A DNA stretch of 64,000 nucleotides from Molossus alvarezi (Eukaryota > Chordata > Mammalia > Chiroptera > Molossidae), in assembly GCA_037176705.1 (NCBI GenBank), contig JBAWUJ010000071.1:62001-126000 (forward strand). Reading direction: 5' to 3'. Numbering within the stretch: position 1 is the stretch's first letter; each line of letters begins with the position of its first letter. The translations under genes were made by a program, and so were the position numbers. Below the pieces are notes generated by a model. That model did no database searches. It saw only the letters and a list, made by a program, of their open reading frames with translations, and was not told the origin of the DNA. Of the stretch, positions 31,019 to 45,400 are shown in pieces.

Positions 31019-34000
31019 GTTCTTCAGTTAATCCTCACCCGAGGGTATTTCCTTGATTGGCAGTTGCACACTGAAATGGCAGGATAATTCTGGGAGAAGA
31101 GGAACGGTGAAACCGAGGCAGGAAAGTTAAACAGAGCCAAGGAACTTTGCGGGACGTGTGTGGCAGGGCCTTGTCTTGAGAACCAGGCCAACAGACTCTA
31201 TTTGTCACAGAACTGTGCAGCAGAGGAGGGGGCACGGAAGGGGAGAGGGGGAGAATTCAGACACCACTCATCCTGAAGTTGTTGGGACAGCAGGGAGGGA
31301 GGGAGAGAGGAAGGAGGAAAGAAGTGTGTAAAGGAATGAACCAAGCAACCAAGCAACCAAGCGACAAAAGAGGCAGGTCCTTCCCAGGAACTAGACCAAA
31401 GAAAAGGGGAGACTTTTGGACTCCAACTGCACCAGGAATATCTAGGCGAGGAACTCAAACCCAAAAACTTCCAGACAGAAGGGGATGTGAGGCAGAAAAG
31501 GCTCTTTAGATGAGCTGACAGCCTGCCTGTGCTTCCTAGGCCAGACGCGTAGGTGGGCTTGCTCCGTTTCCGTAATAAATGTGCATGAGTTCAGGTTGTG
31601 CTCCATTCACTTGCACTCACGTTGCAATAAATTCACGGAGCGAGCGGAACGCAGATCTTATGTGCAGTGTCTCCTCCACCTCCTTCCCCATGAGAACACA
31701 AAGATCCAGGCTGACGACAGCCCTCTGCCGGTGATTCAGGGGATCGTCCAGTCACACCTCTCTGGTGTCTGTGAGCGGCGGTGCAGGTCCCATTTTCATC
31801 ACAGGCGGCCTTTGAGAGGGAGTGGGAGGGGGGCAGGGGGTATGGTCAAGTGGGAGGGCAGGAGGGAGCGGGAAGAGGGAACTCTGCAACACCGCATGAG
31901 TTTATTCTCTTTGGCTTTCCCCACACACTCACTGCTGCAAGAAGCAATGTGGAGTCACACCAAGATTCCCCACGGGAGAACAGGAAGGAGGGGTTGACGG
32001 CAGGCAAATTTCCTTAGTAGGCCTCCTCCTCGCCCAGCCGCACCACTTGCCCTTGGCAGAGATTCCAGCGCCAGGCAAGGGGAGAGTGGGGGCGAAAGCT
32101 TCACCGTGCCCAAAGGGTAGGGCCCCCGGCCCATGGGAAGCTGGAGGCAGGCGGGCCGAGCAGTAGAGGGGTGTCCCGTGGAACACATCTGCCGCTTCTC
32201 CATCGGACTGGAGCTTGGTGGGTTGTCGGGGCGGCGGCCCAAACACACGGGTGGAGGGGGGCGCTCGCCTAGGGCGGGACTTTTGGGGGGGTTGCCCCGC
32301 CGGCTCGGGGCCCGCCGCCTCAGGAGTGGTTCGCGGTGTCCTGCCAGGAATCCCTCCGTCACCCTCTTCAGTCCGCCAAATCCCCTTTTTGTCTGGGAAA
32401 AGTGGACATGTGTAAAGAGGAGAAGCAAACGGAAGACACAGCTCGGTGAGGCCGATTCACGTGCATTTTGTTTCCACGCGACACAGGTGTCAAGAAGTAA
32501 GTGTAAGGGATGAGGCCCCCACCTGCGTTTCTCAGACCCGTGAAAGTAGTTTTCATGGCAGGTACTGCCGCCTGTCATTTGCCCCTACCCTGCTCCTCCA
32601 CACCGCCTTCCTTTTCCCCGGGGCGCAGGTGTGCTGCTAATTGCCACCATTCACGGCGGCCGCGGCCCCGCCCCCTTCGCCACGCCCCCGTCCTGACGGC
32701 CCATCCCCCTGTGAGCCGACCCGGCCAGCTGTCAACCTCCTCTGTGCGGAGCTTATCACAGCCGCCACCGGGCAGGTGCTGCGCGATTGCCACACGTCAC
32801 AGTGAGGCCAGCCGGATCGCATCGCATCACATCGCATCGCATCGCATCCTGGCTAACGGGGCCACGGAGACGCGTGGCCCAGCGCTCGGGAGCCCGGGCT
32901 CGTGGTCGATTCACGGCAGCGGGAGGGTGCTTGGGACACTTGTCTTCTCTCCTGTGTTCTCTGCTTCTCTCGCTCGCTCTCTCTCTCTCTGTGCCTCTCT
33001 CTCCGCCCCGCCCCCGTCCCCCTCTCCTCCTCTCTCTCACCCCCCTAGTCTCATAGAGCTCTCCTGTCTTGCAGGACAGGGAATTTCGCGGAGTCGTGGA
33101 AGGGACTGCTCCCCTAGGCCCCTCCTGTGCCGAGGAAGGTCAGGCGGGCAAGCGGATCCCGGGCGGATTTGGGGATTTCCTCGGAGCGAGGAGGCAGCTT
33201 CTCTGTGCGATCTCGGTTCCGGAGGAGGACACCTGCTGTGGGCAGCGAAGCTGGACCCCGGTGGCCTGGGGTTTTCGCCGGCGCCCCCGGTACGTCAACC
33301 ATCCACAGGAGTGGAAACGGTCCTGGTGCACACTGCAACTGTTTTCAGAGAGGTAGGGACTGTCGTGTCTTAGGTCAAATAAGTACTTTTGAAACATAAG
33401 TCCATCAAATCAACGTGTTCATAGTTATTGCCTGATCCGCCCGCGCCCGCCCAGCCCCCAGCACACCAGGCCAACCCCGGCCGGCCTCGCCCCCCAACCC
33501 TGACACACACACACACGCACCCCCACGGTCACGCACAGCGCCCCGCCCCCACCCACACACACTGACACAGCAGCGCCCAGTCACGGCCCGTTAGAGATCC
33601 GGTCCACTGGTGGACCCGGTCGCTGTCCGTTGCAGCGGCCAAGTCCGGTGCCGGGCAACCTGTCTCTCCGGTCGCCCAGGCAACCGGCGCGGTCACGCGT
33701 CCCCCGCAAGTCGTCCTCGCTCGTTCGGTGCCTCGATCGCGTGACCGCGGTTCTGCGGGCAGACCCGGAAGCGGGCCGGAGAGAGGCACACACGCACAGA
33801 CACTCCCTCCCTCCCTCGCACACAGACACACACGGGCCTCCACACCTCCCTCGCTCCCTCCCCCCTCCCCCCCTTGGCCTCTGGCCAAATCCAAATACAG
33901 AATCAGTCAATAAAACATTTCAATATCGCCGTGCTCTCGTCCTGTTCATGGGCTTTGCGTCAGTCTGCGGCGGCGGCGGCCCGGGCAGAGACCCTGAGAG

Positions 34001-34175
34001 GGCAGAGGAGATCTCCCCCTCCCTTTCGACCTGGAGGATGTTCAGTGGGCTGGCGAGGGAAGAGCGGCTGCCAGCCGCCCAGCCGGCCCGCGCGGTTTGT
34101 TTCTCACGGAAGGCTTCCGGGCCCGTGACGAGGGAGACGATCTGGTGGGAGACCTAAGAGTGTAGTGAGACATCA
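28474..34175 (+). repeat. Unit 6 (5702 bp), type B, undisrupted
   Basis: Intact B-type unit and the best reference for what unit 4 should look like. Markers as in unit 4, with a normal stretch from 33396 to 33870 in place of the inversion. The 3' end has TCACGCG, CTCGCTCCC and GGCCCGGG. Confidence 0.97.
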
Positions 34176-36685
34176 GGAGGGATACCTCGACTGGGAACAT
34201 CCTCCCTGAGGAGCAAGGGGTTCCCTTCCCACCCCGGGCCCCCACCCAGCTCAGGATCCCAGTACCAGGAAGAGACGTCCCCATCCCTTGTGGCTGTGCA
34301 AACCACCCGGGATCGAGGTCCAGGCTGAGGCTGCCGGGGTCCCTGGCAGTTCCTTTGAAAGGGCCTGCCCTCGCACGGAGCTCCGGGGACCCTCTTTCTG
34401 CGGGCTGCAGAGTGGGGGTGGGTGGCAGGGAGGGACAGCGGCAGCTTGAAAGGCACCAGAGACATCCCTGGGAAGAACTGAGTCAGTCCTTTGGCATTGG
34501 GGTGAGAGCTGGAGGGGCAGCTTTGTCGCAGGCACGCGTGCTGGTGGAGGCTGCTGTTCCATGGGTGAGCCCTTCCCTCGCGGGGCAGGCAGCCCGGTGG
34601 GTGGGCGCGCACCGTCCCTGGGACTCTGGTGACCTGGCACCCACTGTCTGGGCCACCCTGGTGATTGCCTGAGGCCCCGCCCCACGGCCCATTCAGGCCC
34701 ACCCAAGCGGTGTCCATTGATTTTTTCCTAGGATTGGCCTGTCTTGGCTCCCGCTTGCTCCACGTGGTCCTAAATTCTCTGAAACCAACAACACCAGGCC
34801 TCAGCGAGCCCCATCCCTCCTCTGGCTCACTGGCCCCAGGCCTGGCAGTAGTAGCAGCCAGCCTTGGGCCCCAGCTTGACATTGCCTAGGCACCTCCAAG
34901 ACCAGCACAGAAGGCAGCCATGTGTAGATCGCTTTGTAGCTTATGTCTGGTGGCCCCGGGGAGAACACACAGGGGCAGTGGCTGACCTCGCCCCGGAGCC
35001 AGCCTAGAAGAGTTGGCCTTTCCTTTGCTCCCTTTCCCTTAAGAATATTACGATGGCATCCTCAGTACCTGGAGGTGGGTCTTTGTGCTTCTTTCTCAAT
35101 AGGCTGTACGTATGTATTCTTTTTCTTGCTTCTCTCTTTCCTCCCTCCCTCCCTCCCTCTCTGGCTAGAGCCCTTTGGGGCTCAGGGCAAGACTGAGGAA
35201 GTTGTACAGAGAGCTCCCACATGCCCACTGCCCTGTAGTCCCTGCTCTTTCTTCCCCAAGTCACACACGGGCAGGCACGCAGGCACCCAATGCGTGAATT
35301 TTCTGAGGCCCAGAGGCCTGCTGCAGAACTTAGGATGAAACCCCTACCCTTCTCTTTTCCAGAAAGACAGGCATGGGCCTAAGCAAGGTGTCCTGGCCTG
35401 GGCCTGGGCCTGGGGGGTGGGGGTGGGGTTAGGGGGTGGGAAGGGAAGGCCAGGGCCACTTATTCCAAGGGAACAGCAATGGCTTGATTCCAATGCAGAG
35501 AGCCTAGGACTTTGCCTGAGGCTTCTACAACTCCCCCACACTTAGGCCACTGATTCCAAGCTGCAGGAAGGGAGCAGGGGCAGTCTGGGGCTGAAGGAGT
35601 TCGCCTCCATGTGCCAAAGCCCAAAACTGCCCTCCACCCTCTGAGAAAGGGCAGGGGTGAGGTGGCGGTTGGGTGGTGGTGGTGGTGGTGGTGAGCGGTG
35701 GCGGTTTAGGGGTGCAAGTGCAGGGCATCCAAGGAGAAGTTAAAGAGTCCATCTCGGCGTCTTAGATTCCCCAGGCCAAACGCCGGTGTGGACCGATGAG
35801 GGTCCAGGGAGGCCTGGTAGGGGATGAATGGACTCAGTAACCCTGTGTCTCGGGAACAACAAGCACACTCGTACTGAAACACTGTGCTCCAGCTGACGAT
35901 TTTGGTAACTCACCTTTAGGTACCCTTCACATGGATGGATGGAGAGATGGTTGGGTGGGTGGGTGGGTGGGTGTATGGATGGATGGTGAGCACTGAACTG
36001 GACAGACAGGACACACCGATCCTCCCTCCGCCCACCGATCTCCAAGGGTAGGTCCGGGCCTAGGACATGGGCAACCCCCCATCAAGTGAATTTAGTTAAC
36101 ACCTTTGTAGTTTGGACCATCAGTGAGTTTAGTGTAGGTCTCTGGGTCTGTGGGGCCACTACACAGGCCTCCCCTGAGCTCGCCTGTGTTCCTATGTGTG
36201 TGTGGCCCCTGTTACGCGCACACGCGCGCACACACACGGTACTCACCTCCGGAGAGCCCTGACTCCTAAGTCGTGATCCAGGGGTTGTTTGAAACATCAC
36301 CCCAAAGGAGTGGAGCCCAGGAGGGGGATGTGAACATATGTCCTAGATGCCAGTGAACTGTGTGTTCTTAAAAGGGTTCAGATCTTAGGTCGTAGGTGAT
36401 GTTTATATTTACTACCTTGCAATGAGAACCTAGAAACAAGTCAGGACATCAAAAATCCCTCTCTTTGAAAGTCAGGGAGTTCCTGCATGTGTCAGAGAGG
36501 ATCCCCTATTTGTCTCCTGGCCTTCCACAGAATTCACCCCAGGACCTGAGGTGTAATCTTTGAGTCTGATGAGTTTTTTGAGTCATTCTTTGTTGTTGCT
36601 GGTGCTGGTGCTGGTGCTGGTGCTGGTGCTGGTGCGGGTCCTGGTGTTGGTGCTGCTTCTGCTGCAGCTGCTGCCGGTGCCGCTG

Positions 36686-36718
<33 letters not shown>

Positions 36719-39700
36719 GTTCTTCAGTTAATCCTCACCCGAGGGTATTTCCTTGATTGGCAGTTGCACACTGAAATGGCAGGATAATTCTGGGAGAAGA
36801 GGAACGGAGAAACCGAGGCAGGAAAGTTAAACAGAGCCAAGGAACTTTGCGCGACGTGTGTAGCAGGGCCTTGTCTTGAGAACCAGGCCAACAGACTCTA
36901 TTTGTCACAGAACTGTGCAGCAGAGGAGGGGGCACGGAAGGGGAGAGGGGGAGAATTCAGACACCACTCATCCTGAAGTTGTTGGGACAGCAGGGAGGGA
37001 GGGAGAGAGGAAGGAGGAAAGAAGTGTGTAAAGGAATGAACCAAGCAACCAAGCAACCAAGCGACAAAAGAGGCAGGTCCTTCCCAGGAACTAGACCAAA
37101 GAAAAGGGGAGACTTTTGGACTCCAACTGCACCAGGAATATCTAGGCGAGGAACTCAAACCCAAAAACTTCCAGACAGAAGGGGATGTGAGGCAGAAAAG
37201 GCTCTTTAGATGAGCTGACAGCCTGCCTGTGCTTCCTAGGCCAGACGCGTAGGTGGGCTTGCTCCGTTTCCGTAATAAATGTGCATGAGTTCAGGTTGTG
37301 CTCCATTCACTTGCACTCACGTTGCAATAAATTCACGGAGCGAGCGGAACGCAGATCTTATGTGCAGTGTCTCCTCCACCTCCTTCCCCATGAGAACACA
37401 AAGATCCAGGCTGACGACAGCCCTCTGCCGGTGATTCAGGGGATCGTCCAGTCACACCTCTCTGGTGTCTGTGAGCGGCGGTGCAGGTCCCATTTTCATC
37501 ACAGGCGGCCTTTGAGAGGGAGTGGGAGGGGGGCAGGGGGTATGGTCAAGTGGGAGGGCAGGAGGGAGCGGGAAGAGGGAACTCTGCAACACCGCATGAG
37601 TTTATTCTCTTTGGCTTTCCCCACACACTCACTGCTGCAAGAAGCAATGTGGAGTCACACCAAGATTCCCCACGGGAGAACAGGAAGGAGGGGTTGACGG
37701 CAGGCAAATTTCCTTAGTAGGCCTCCTCCTCGCCCAGCCGCACCACTTGCCCTTGGCAGAGATTCCAGCGCCAGGCAAGGGGAGAGTGGGGGCGAAAGCT
37801 TCACCGTGCCCAAAGGGTAGGGCCCCCGGCCCATGGGAAGCTGGAGGCAGGCGGGCCGAGCAGTAGAGGGGTGTCCCGTGGAACACATCTGCCGCTTCTC
37901 CATCGGACTGGAGCTTGGTGGGTTGTCGGGGCGGCGGCCCAAACACACGGGTGGAGGGGGGCGCTCGCCTAGGGCGGGACTTTTGGGGGGGTTGCCCCGC
38001 CGGCTCGGGGCCCGCCGCCTCAGGAGTGGTTCGCGGTGTCCTGCCAGGAATCCCTCCGTCACCCTCTTCAGTCCGCCAAATCCCCTTTTTGTCTGGGAAA
38101 AGTGGACATGTGTAAAGAGGAGAAGCAAACGGAAGACACAGCTCGGTGAGGCCGATTCACGTGCATTTTGTTTCCACGCGACACAGGTGTCAAGAAGTAA
38201 GTGTAAGGGATGAGGCCCCCACCTGCGTTTCTCAGACCCGTGAAAGTAGTTTTCATGGCAGGTACTGCCGCCTGTCATTTGCCCCTACCCTGCTCCTCCA
38301 CACCGCCTTCCTTTTCCCCGGGGCGCAGGTGTGCTGCTAATTGCCACCATTCACGGCGGCCGCGGCCCCGCCCCCTTCGCCACGCCCCCGTCCTGACGGC
38401 CCATCCCCCTGTGCGCCGACCCGGCCAGCTGTCAACCTCCTCTGTGCGGAGCTTATCACAGCCGCCACCGGGCAGGTGCTGCGCGATTGCCACACGTCAC
38501 AGTGAGGCCAGCCGGATCGCATCGCATCACATCGCATCGCATCGCATCCTGGCTAACGGGGCCACGGAGACGCGTGGCCCAGCGCTCGGGAGCCCGGGCT
38601 CGTGGTCGATTCACGGCAGCGGGAGGGTGCTTGGGACACTTGTCTTCTCTCCTGTGTTCTCTGCTTCTCTCGCTAGCTCTCTCTCTCTGTGCCTCTCTCT
38701 CCGCCCCGCCCCCGTCCCCCTCTCCTCCTCTCTCTCACCCCCCTAGTCTCATAGAGCTCTCCTGTCTTGCAGGACAGGGAATTTCGCGGAGTCGTGGAAG
38801 GGACTGCTCCCCTAGGCCCCTCCTGTGCCGAGGAAGGTCAGGCGGGCAAGCGGATCCCGGGCGGATTTGGGGATTTCCTCGGAGCGAGGAGGCAGCTTCT
38901 CTGTGCGATCTCGGTTCCGGAGGAGGACACCTGCTGTGGGCAGCGAAGCTGGACCCCGGTGGCCTGGGGTTTTCGCCGGCGCCCCCGGTACGTCAACCAT
39001 CCACAGGAGTGGAAACGGTCCTGGTGCACACTGCAACTGTTTTCAGAGAGGTAGGGACTGTCGTGTCTTAGGTCAAATAAGTACTTTTGAAACATAAGTC
39101 CATCAAATCAACGTGTTCATAGTTATTGCCTGATCCGCCCGCGCCCGCCCAGCCCCCAGCACACCAGGCCAACCCCGGCCGGCCTCGCCCCCCAACCCTG
39201 ACACACACACACACGCACCCCCACGGTCACGCACAGCGCCCCGCCCCCACCCACACACACTGACACAGCAGCGCCCAGTCACGGCCCGTTAGAGATCCGG
39301 TCCACTGGTGGACCCGGTCGCTGTCCGTTGCAGCGGCCAAGTCCGGTGCCGGGCAACCTGTCTCTCCGGTCGCCCAGGCAACCGGCGCGGTCTCGCGTCC
39401 CCCGCAAGTCGTCCTCGCTCGTTCGGTGCCTCGATCGCGTGACCGCGGTTCTGCGGGCAGACCCGGAAGCGGGCCGGAGAGAGGCACACACGCACAGACA
39501 CTCCCTCCCTCCCTCGCACACAGACACACACGGGCCTCCACACCTCCCTCGCTCCCTCCCCCCTCCCCCCCTTGGCCTCTGGCCAAATCCAAATACAGAA
39601 TCAGTCAATAAAACATTTCAATATCGCCGTGCTCTCGTCCTGTTCATGGGCTTTGCGTCAGTCTGCGGCGGCGGCGGCCGGGGCAGAGACCCTGAGAGGG

Positions 39701-39873
39701 CAGAGGAGATCTCCCCCTCCCTTTCGACCTGGAGGATGTTCAGTGGGCTGGCGAGGGAAGAGCGGCTGCCAGCCGCCCAGCCGGCCCGCGCGGTTTGTTT
39801 CTCACGGAAGGCTTCCGGGCCCGTGACGAGGGAGACGATCTGGTGGGAGACCTAAGAGTGTAGTGAGACATCA
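34176..39873 (+). repeat. Unit 7 (5698 bp), type A
   Basis: A-type unit matching unit 5 at an 11,400-base offset at all diagnostic positions checked (ACCAGGCC near 34795, ACTCACCTCC at 36241, CGCTAGCTC near 38671, GGCCGGGG near 39677). Confidence 0.97.
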
Positions 39874-42385
39874 GGAGGGATACCTCGACTGGGAACATCC
39901 TCCCTGAGGAGCAAGGGGTTCCCTTCCCACCCCGGGCCCCCACCCAGCTCAGGATCCCAGTACCAGGAAGAGACGTCCCCATCCCTTGTGGCTGTGCAAA
40001 CCACCCGGGATCGAGGTCCAGGCTGAGGCTGCCGGGGTCCCTGGCAGTTCCTTTGAAAGGGCCTGCCCTCGCACGGAGCTCCGGGGACCCTCTTTCTGCG
40101 GGCTGCAGAGTGGGGGTGGGTGGCAGGGAGGGACAGCGGCAGCTTGAAAGGCACCAGAGACATCCCTGGGAAGAACTGAGTCAGTCCTTTGGCATTGGGG
40201 TGAGAGCTGGAGGGGCAGCTTTGTCGCAGGCACGCGTGCTGGTGGAGGCTGCTGTTCCATGGGTGAGCCCTTCCCTCGCGGGGCAGGCAGCCCGGTGGGT
40301 GGGCGCGCACCGTCCCTGGGACTCTGGTGACCTGGCACCCACTGTCTGGGCCACCCTGGTGATTGCCTGAGGCCCCGCCCCACGGCCCATTCAGGCCCAC
40401 CCAAGCGGTGTCCATTGATTTTTTCCTAGGATTGGCCTGTCTTGGCTCCCGCTTGCTCCACGTGGTCCTAAATTCTCTGAAACCAACAACACCTGGCCTC
40501 AGCGAGCCCCATCCCTCCTCTGGCTCACTGGCCCCAGGCCTGGCAGTAGTAGCAGCCAGCCTTGGGCCCCAGCTTGACATTGCCTAGGCACCTCCAAGAC
40601 CAGCACAGAAGGCAGCCATGTGTAGATCGCTTTGTAGCTTATGTCTGGTGGCCCCGGGGAGAACACACAGGGGCAGTGGCTGACCTCGCCCCGGAGCCAG
40701 CCTAGAAGAGTTGGCCTTTCCTTTGCTCCCTTTCCCTTAAGAATATTACGATGGCATCCTCAGTACCTGGAGGTGGGTCTTTGTGCTTCTTTCTCAATAG
40801 GCTGTACGTATGTATTCTTTTTCTTGCTTCTCTCTTTCCTCCCTCCCTCCCTCCCTCTCTGGCTAGAGCCCTTTGGGGCTCAGGGCAAGACTGAGGAAGT
40901 TGTACAGAGAGCTCCCACATGCCCACTGCCCTGTAGTCCCTGCTCTTTCTTCCCCAAGTCACACACGGGCAGGCACGCAGGCACCCAATGCGTGAATTTT
41001 CTGAGGCCCAGAGGCCTGCTGCAGAACTTAGGATGAAACCCCTACCCTTCTCTTTTCCAGAAAGACAGGCATGGGCCTAAGCAAGGTGTCCTGGCCTGGG
41101 CCTGGGCCTGGGGGGTGGGGGTGGGGTTAGGGGGTGGGAAGGGAAGGCCAGGGCCACTTATTCCAAGGGAACAGCAATGGCTTGATTCCAATGCAGAGAG
41201 CCTAGGACTTTGCCTGAGGCTTCTACAACTCCCCCACACTTAGGCCACTGATTCCAAGCTGCAGGAAGGGAGCAGGGGCAGTCTGGGGCTGAAGGAGTTC
41301 GCCTCCATGTGCCAAAGCCCAAAACTGCCCTCCACCCTCTGAGAAAGGGCAGGGGTGAGGTGGCGGTTGGGTGGTGGTGGTGGTGGTGGTGAGCGGTGGC
41401 GGTTTAGGGGTGCAAGTGCAGGGCATCCAAGGAGAAGTTAAAGAGTCCATCTCGGCGTCTTAGATTCCCCAGGCCAAACGCCGGTGTGGACCGATGAGGG
41501 TCCAGGGAGGCCTGGTAGGGGATGAATGGACTCAGTAACCCTGTGTCTCGGGAACAACAAGCACACTCGTACTGAAACACTGTGCTCCAGCTGACGATTT
41601 TGGTAACTCACCTTTAGGTACCCTTCACATGGATGGATGGAGAGATGGTTGGGTGGGTGGGTGGGTGGGTGTATGGATGGATGGTGAGCACTGAACTGGA
41701 CAGACAGGACACACCGATCCTCCCTCCGCCCACCGATCTCCAAGGGTAGGTCCGGGCCTAGGACATGGGCAACCCCCCATCAAGTGAATTTAGTTAACAC
41801 CTTTGTAGTTTGGACCATCAGTGAGTTTAGTGTAGGTCTCTGGGTCTGTGGGGCCACTACACAGGCCTCCCCTGAGCTCGCCTGTGTTCCTATGTGTGTG
41901 TGTGGCCCCTGTTACGCGCACACGCGCGCACACACACGGTACTCTCCTCCGGAGAGCCCTGACTCCTAAGTCGTGATCCAGGGGTTGTTTGAAACATCAC
42001 CCCAAAGGAGTGGAGCCCAGGAGGGGGATGTGAACATATGTCCTAGATGCCAGTGAACTGTGTGTTCTTAAAAGGGTTCAGATCTTAGGTCGTAGGTGAT
42101 GTTTATATTTACTACCTTGCAATGAGAACCTAGAAACAAGTCAGGACATCAAAAATCCCTCTCTTTGAAAGTCAGGGAGTTCCTGCATGTGTCAGAGAGG
42201 ATCCCCTATTTGTCTCCTGGCCTTCCACAGAATTCACCCCAGGACCTGAGGTGTAATCTTTGAGTCTGATGAGTTTTTTGAGTCATTCTTTGTTGTTGCT
42301 GGTGCTGGTGCTGGTGCTGGTGCTGGTGCTGGTGCGGGTCCTGGTGTTGGTGCTGCTTCTGCTGCAGCTGCTGCCGGTGCCGCTG

Positions 42386-42418
<33 letters not shown>

Positions 42419-45400
42419 GTTCTTCAGTTAATCCTCACCCGAGGGTATTTCCTTGATTGGCAGTTGCACACTGAAATGGCAGGATAATTCTGGGAGAAGA
42501 GGAACGGTGAAACCGAGGCAGGAAAGTTAAACAGAGCCAAGGAACTTTGCGGGACGTGTGTGGCAGGGCCTTGTCTTGAGAACCAGGCCAACAGACTCTA
42601 TTTGTCACAGAACTGTGCAGCAGAGGAGGGGGCACGGAAGGGGAGAGGGGGAGAATTCAGACACCACTCATCCTGAAGTTGTTGGGACAGCAGGGAGGGA
42701 GGGAGAGAGGAAGGAGGAAAGAAGTGTGTAAAGGAATGAACCAAGCAACCAAGCAACCAAGCGACAAAAGAGGCAGGTCCTTCCCAGGAACTAGACCAAA
42801 GAAAAGGGGAGACTTTTGGACTCCAACTGCACCAGGAATATCTAGGCGAGGAACTCAAACCCAAAAACTTCCAGACAGAAGGGGATGTGAGGCAGAAAAG
42901 GCTCTTTAGATGAGCTGACAGCCTGCCTGTGCTTCCTAGGCCAGACGCGTAGGTGGGCTTGCTCCGTTTCCGTAATAAATGTGCATGAGTTCAGGTTGTG
43001 CTCCATTCACTTGCACTCACGTTGCAATAAATTCACGGAGCGAGCGGAACGCAGATCTTATGTGCAGTGTCTCCTCCACCTCCTTCCCCATGAGAACACA
43101 AAGATCCAGGCTGACGACAGCCCTCTGCCGGTGATTCAGGGGATCGTCCAGTCACACCTCTCTGGTGTCTGTGAGCGGCGGTGCAGGTCCCATTTTCATC
43201 ACAGGCGGCCTTTGAGAGGGAGTGGGAGGGGGGCAGGGGGTATGGTCAAGTGGGAGGGCAGGAGGGAGCGGGAAGAGGGAACTCTGCAACACCGCATGAG
43301 TTTATTCTCTTTGGCTTTCCCCACACACTCACTGCTGCAAGAAGCAATGTGGAGTCACACCAAGATTCCCCACGGGAGAACAGGAAGGAGGGGTTGACGG
43401 CAGGCAAATTTCCTTAGTAGGCCTCCTCCTCGCCCAGCCGCACCACTTGCCCTTGGCAGAGATTCCAGCGCCAGGCAAGGGGAGAGTGGGGGCGAAAGCT
43501 TCACCGTGCCCAAAGGGTAGGGCCCCCGGCCCATGGGAAGCTGGAGGCAGGCGGGCCGAGCAGTAGAGGGGTGTCCCGTGGAACACATCTGCCGCTTCTC
43601 CATCGGACTGGAGCTTGGTGGGTTGTCGGGGCGGCGGCCCAAACACACGGGTGGAGGGGGGCGCTCGCCTAGGGCGGGACTTTTGGGGGGGTTGCCCCGC
43701 CGGCTCGGGGCCCGCCGCCTCAGGAGTGGTTCGCGGTGTCCTGCCAGGAATCCCTCCGTCACCCTCTTCAGTCCGCCAAATCCCCTTTTTGTCTGGGAAA
43801 AGTGGACATGTGTAAAGAGGAGAAGCAAACGGAAGACACAGCTCGGTGAGGCCGATTCACGTGCATTTTGTTTCCACGCGACACAGGTGTCAAGAAGTAA
43901 GTGTAAGGGATGAGGCCCCCACCTGCGTTTCTCAGACCCGTGAAAGTAGTTTTCATGGCAGGTACTGCCGCCTGTCATTTGCCCCTACCCTGCTCCTCCA
44001 CACCGCCTTCCTTTTCCCCGGGGCGCAGGTGTGCTGCTAATTGCCACCATTCACGGCGGCCGCGGCCCCGCCCCCTTCGCCACGCCCCCGTCCTGACGGC
44101 CCATCCCCCTGTGAGCCGACCCGGCCAGCTGTCAACCTCCTCTGTGCGGAGCTTATCACAGCCGCCACCGGGCAGGTGCTGCGCGATTGCCACACGTCAC
44201 AGTGAGGCCAGCCGGATCGCATCGCATCACATCGCATCGCATCGCATCCTGGCTAACGGGGCCACGGAGACGCGTGGCCCAGCGCTCGGGAGCCCGGGCT
44301 CGTGGTCGATTCACGGCAGCGGGAGGGTGCTTGGGACACTTGTCTTCTCTCCTGTGTTCTCTGCTTCTCTCGCTCGCTCTCTCTCTCTCTGTGCCTCTCT
44401 CTCCGCCCCGCCCCCGTCCCCCTCTCCTCCTCTCTCTCACCCCCCTAGTCTCATAGAGCTCTCCTGTCTTGCAGGACAGGGAATTTCGCGGAGTCGTGGA
44501 AGGGACTGCTCCCCTAGGCCCCTCCTGTGCCGAGGAAGGTCAGGCGGGCAAGCGGATCCCGGGCGGATTTGGGGATTTCCTCGGAGCGAGGAGGCAGCTT
44601 CTCTGTGCGATCTCGGTTCCGGAGGAGGACACCTGCTGTGGGCAGCGAAGCTGGACCCCGGTGGCCTGGGGTTTTCGCCGGCGCCCCCGGTACGTCAACC
44701 ATCCACAGGAGTGGAAACGGTCCTGGTGCACACTGCAACTGTTTTCAGAGAGGTAGGGACTGTCGTGTCTTAGGTCAAATAAGTACTTTTGAAACATAAG
44801 TCCATCAAATCAACGTGTTCATAGTTATTGCCTGATCCGCCCGCGCCCGCCCAGCCCCCAGCACACCAGGCCAACCCCGGCCGGCCTCGCCCCCCAACCC
44901 TGACACACACACACACGCACCCCCACGGTCACGCACAGCGCCCCGCCCCCACCCACACACACTGACACAGCAGCGCCCAGTCACGGCCCGTTAGAGATCC
45001 GGTCCACTGGTGGACCCGGTCGCTGTCCGTTGCAGCGGCCAAGTCCGGTGCCGGGCAACCTGTCTCTCCGGTCGCCCAGGCAACCGGCGCGGTCACGCGT
45101 CCCCCGCAAGTCGTCCTCGCTCGTTCGGTGCCTCGATCGCGTGACCGCGGTTCTGCGGGCAGACCCGGAAGCGGGCCGGAGAGAGGCACACACGCACAGA
45201 CACTCCCTCCCTCCCTCGCACACAGACACACACGGGCCTCCACACCTCCCTCTCTCCCTCCCCCCTCCCCCCCTTGGCCTCTGGCCAAATCCAAATACAG
45301 AATCAGTCAATAAAACATTTCAATATCGCCGTGCTCTCGTCCTGTTCATGGGCTTTGCGTCAGTCTGCGGCGGCGGCGGCCGGGGCAGAGACCCTGAGAG

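Larger units (their letters stand above)
22776..34175 (+). repeat. Higher-order dimer copy 2 (units 5+6, 11,400 bp)
   Basis: All A/B diagnostic differences fall in the same order as in copy 1: ACCAGGCC against ACCTGGCC, TG tract +2, donor-like site kept or lost, GGAGAAACC against GGTGAAACC, GCGCGACG against GCGGGACG, TGTGCGCC against TGTGAGCC, CT tract +2, TCTCGCG against TCACGCG. This copy is undisrupted. Confidence 0.92.
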
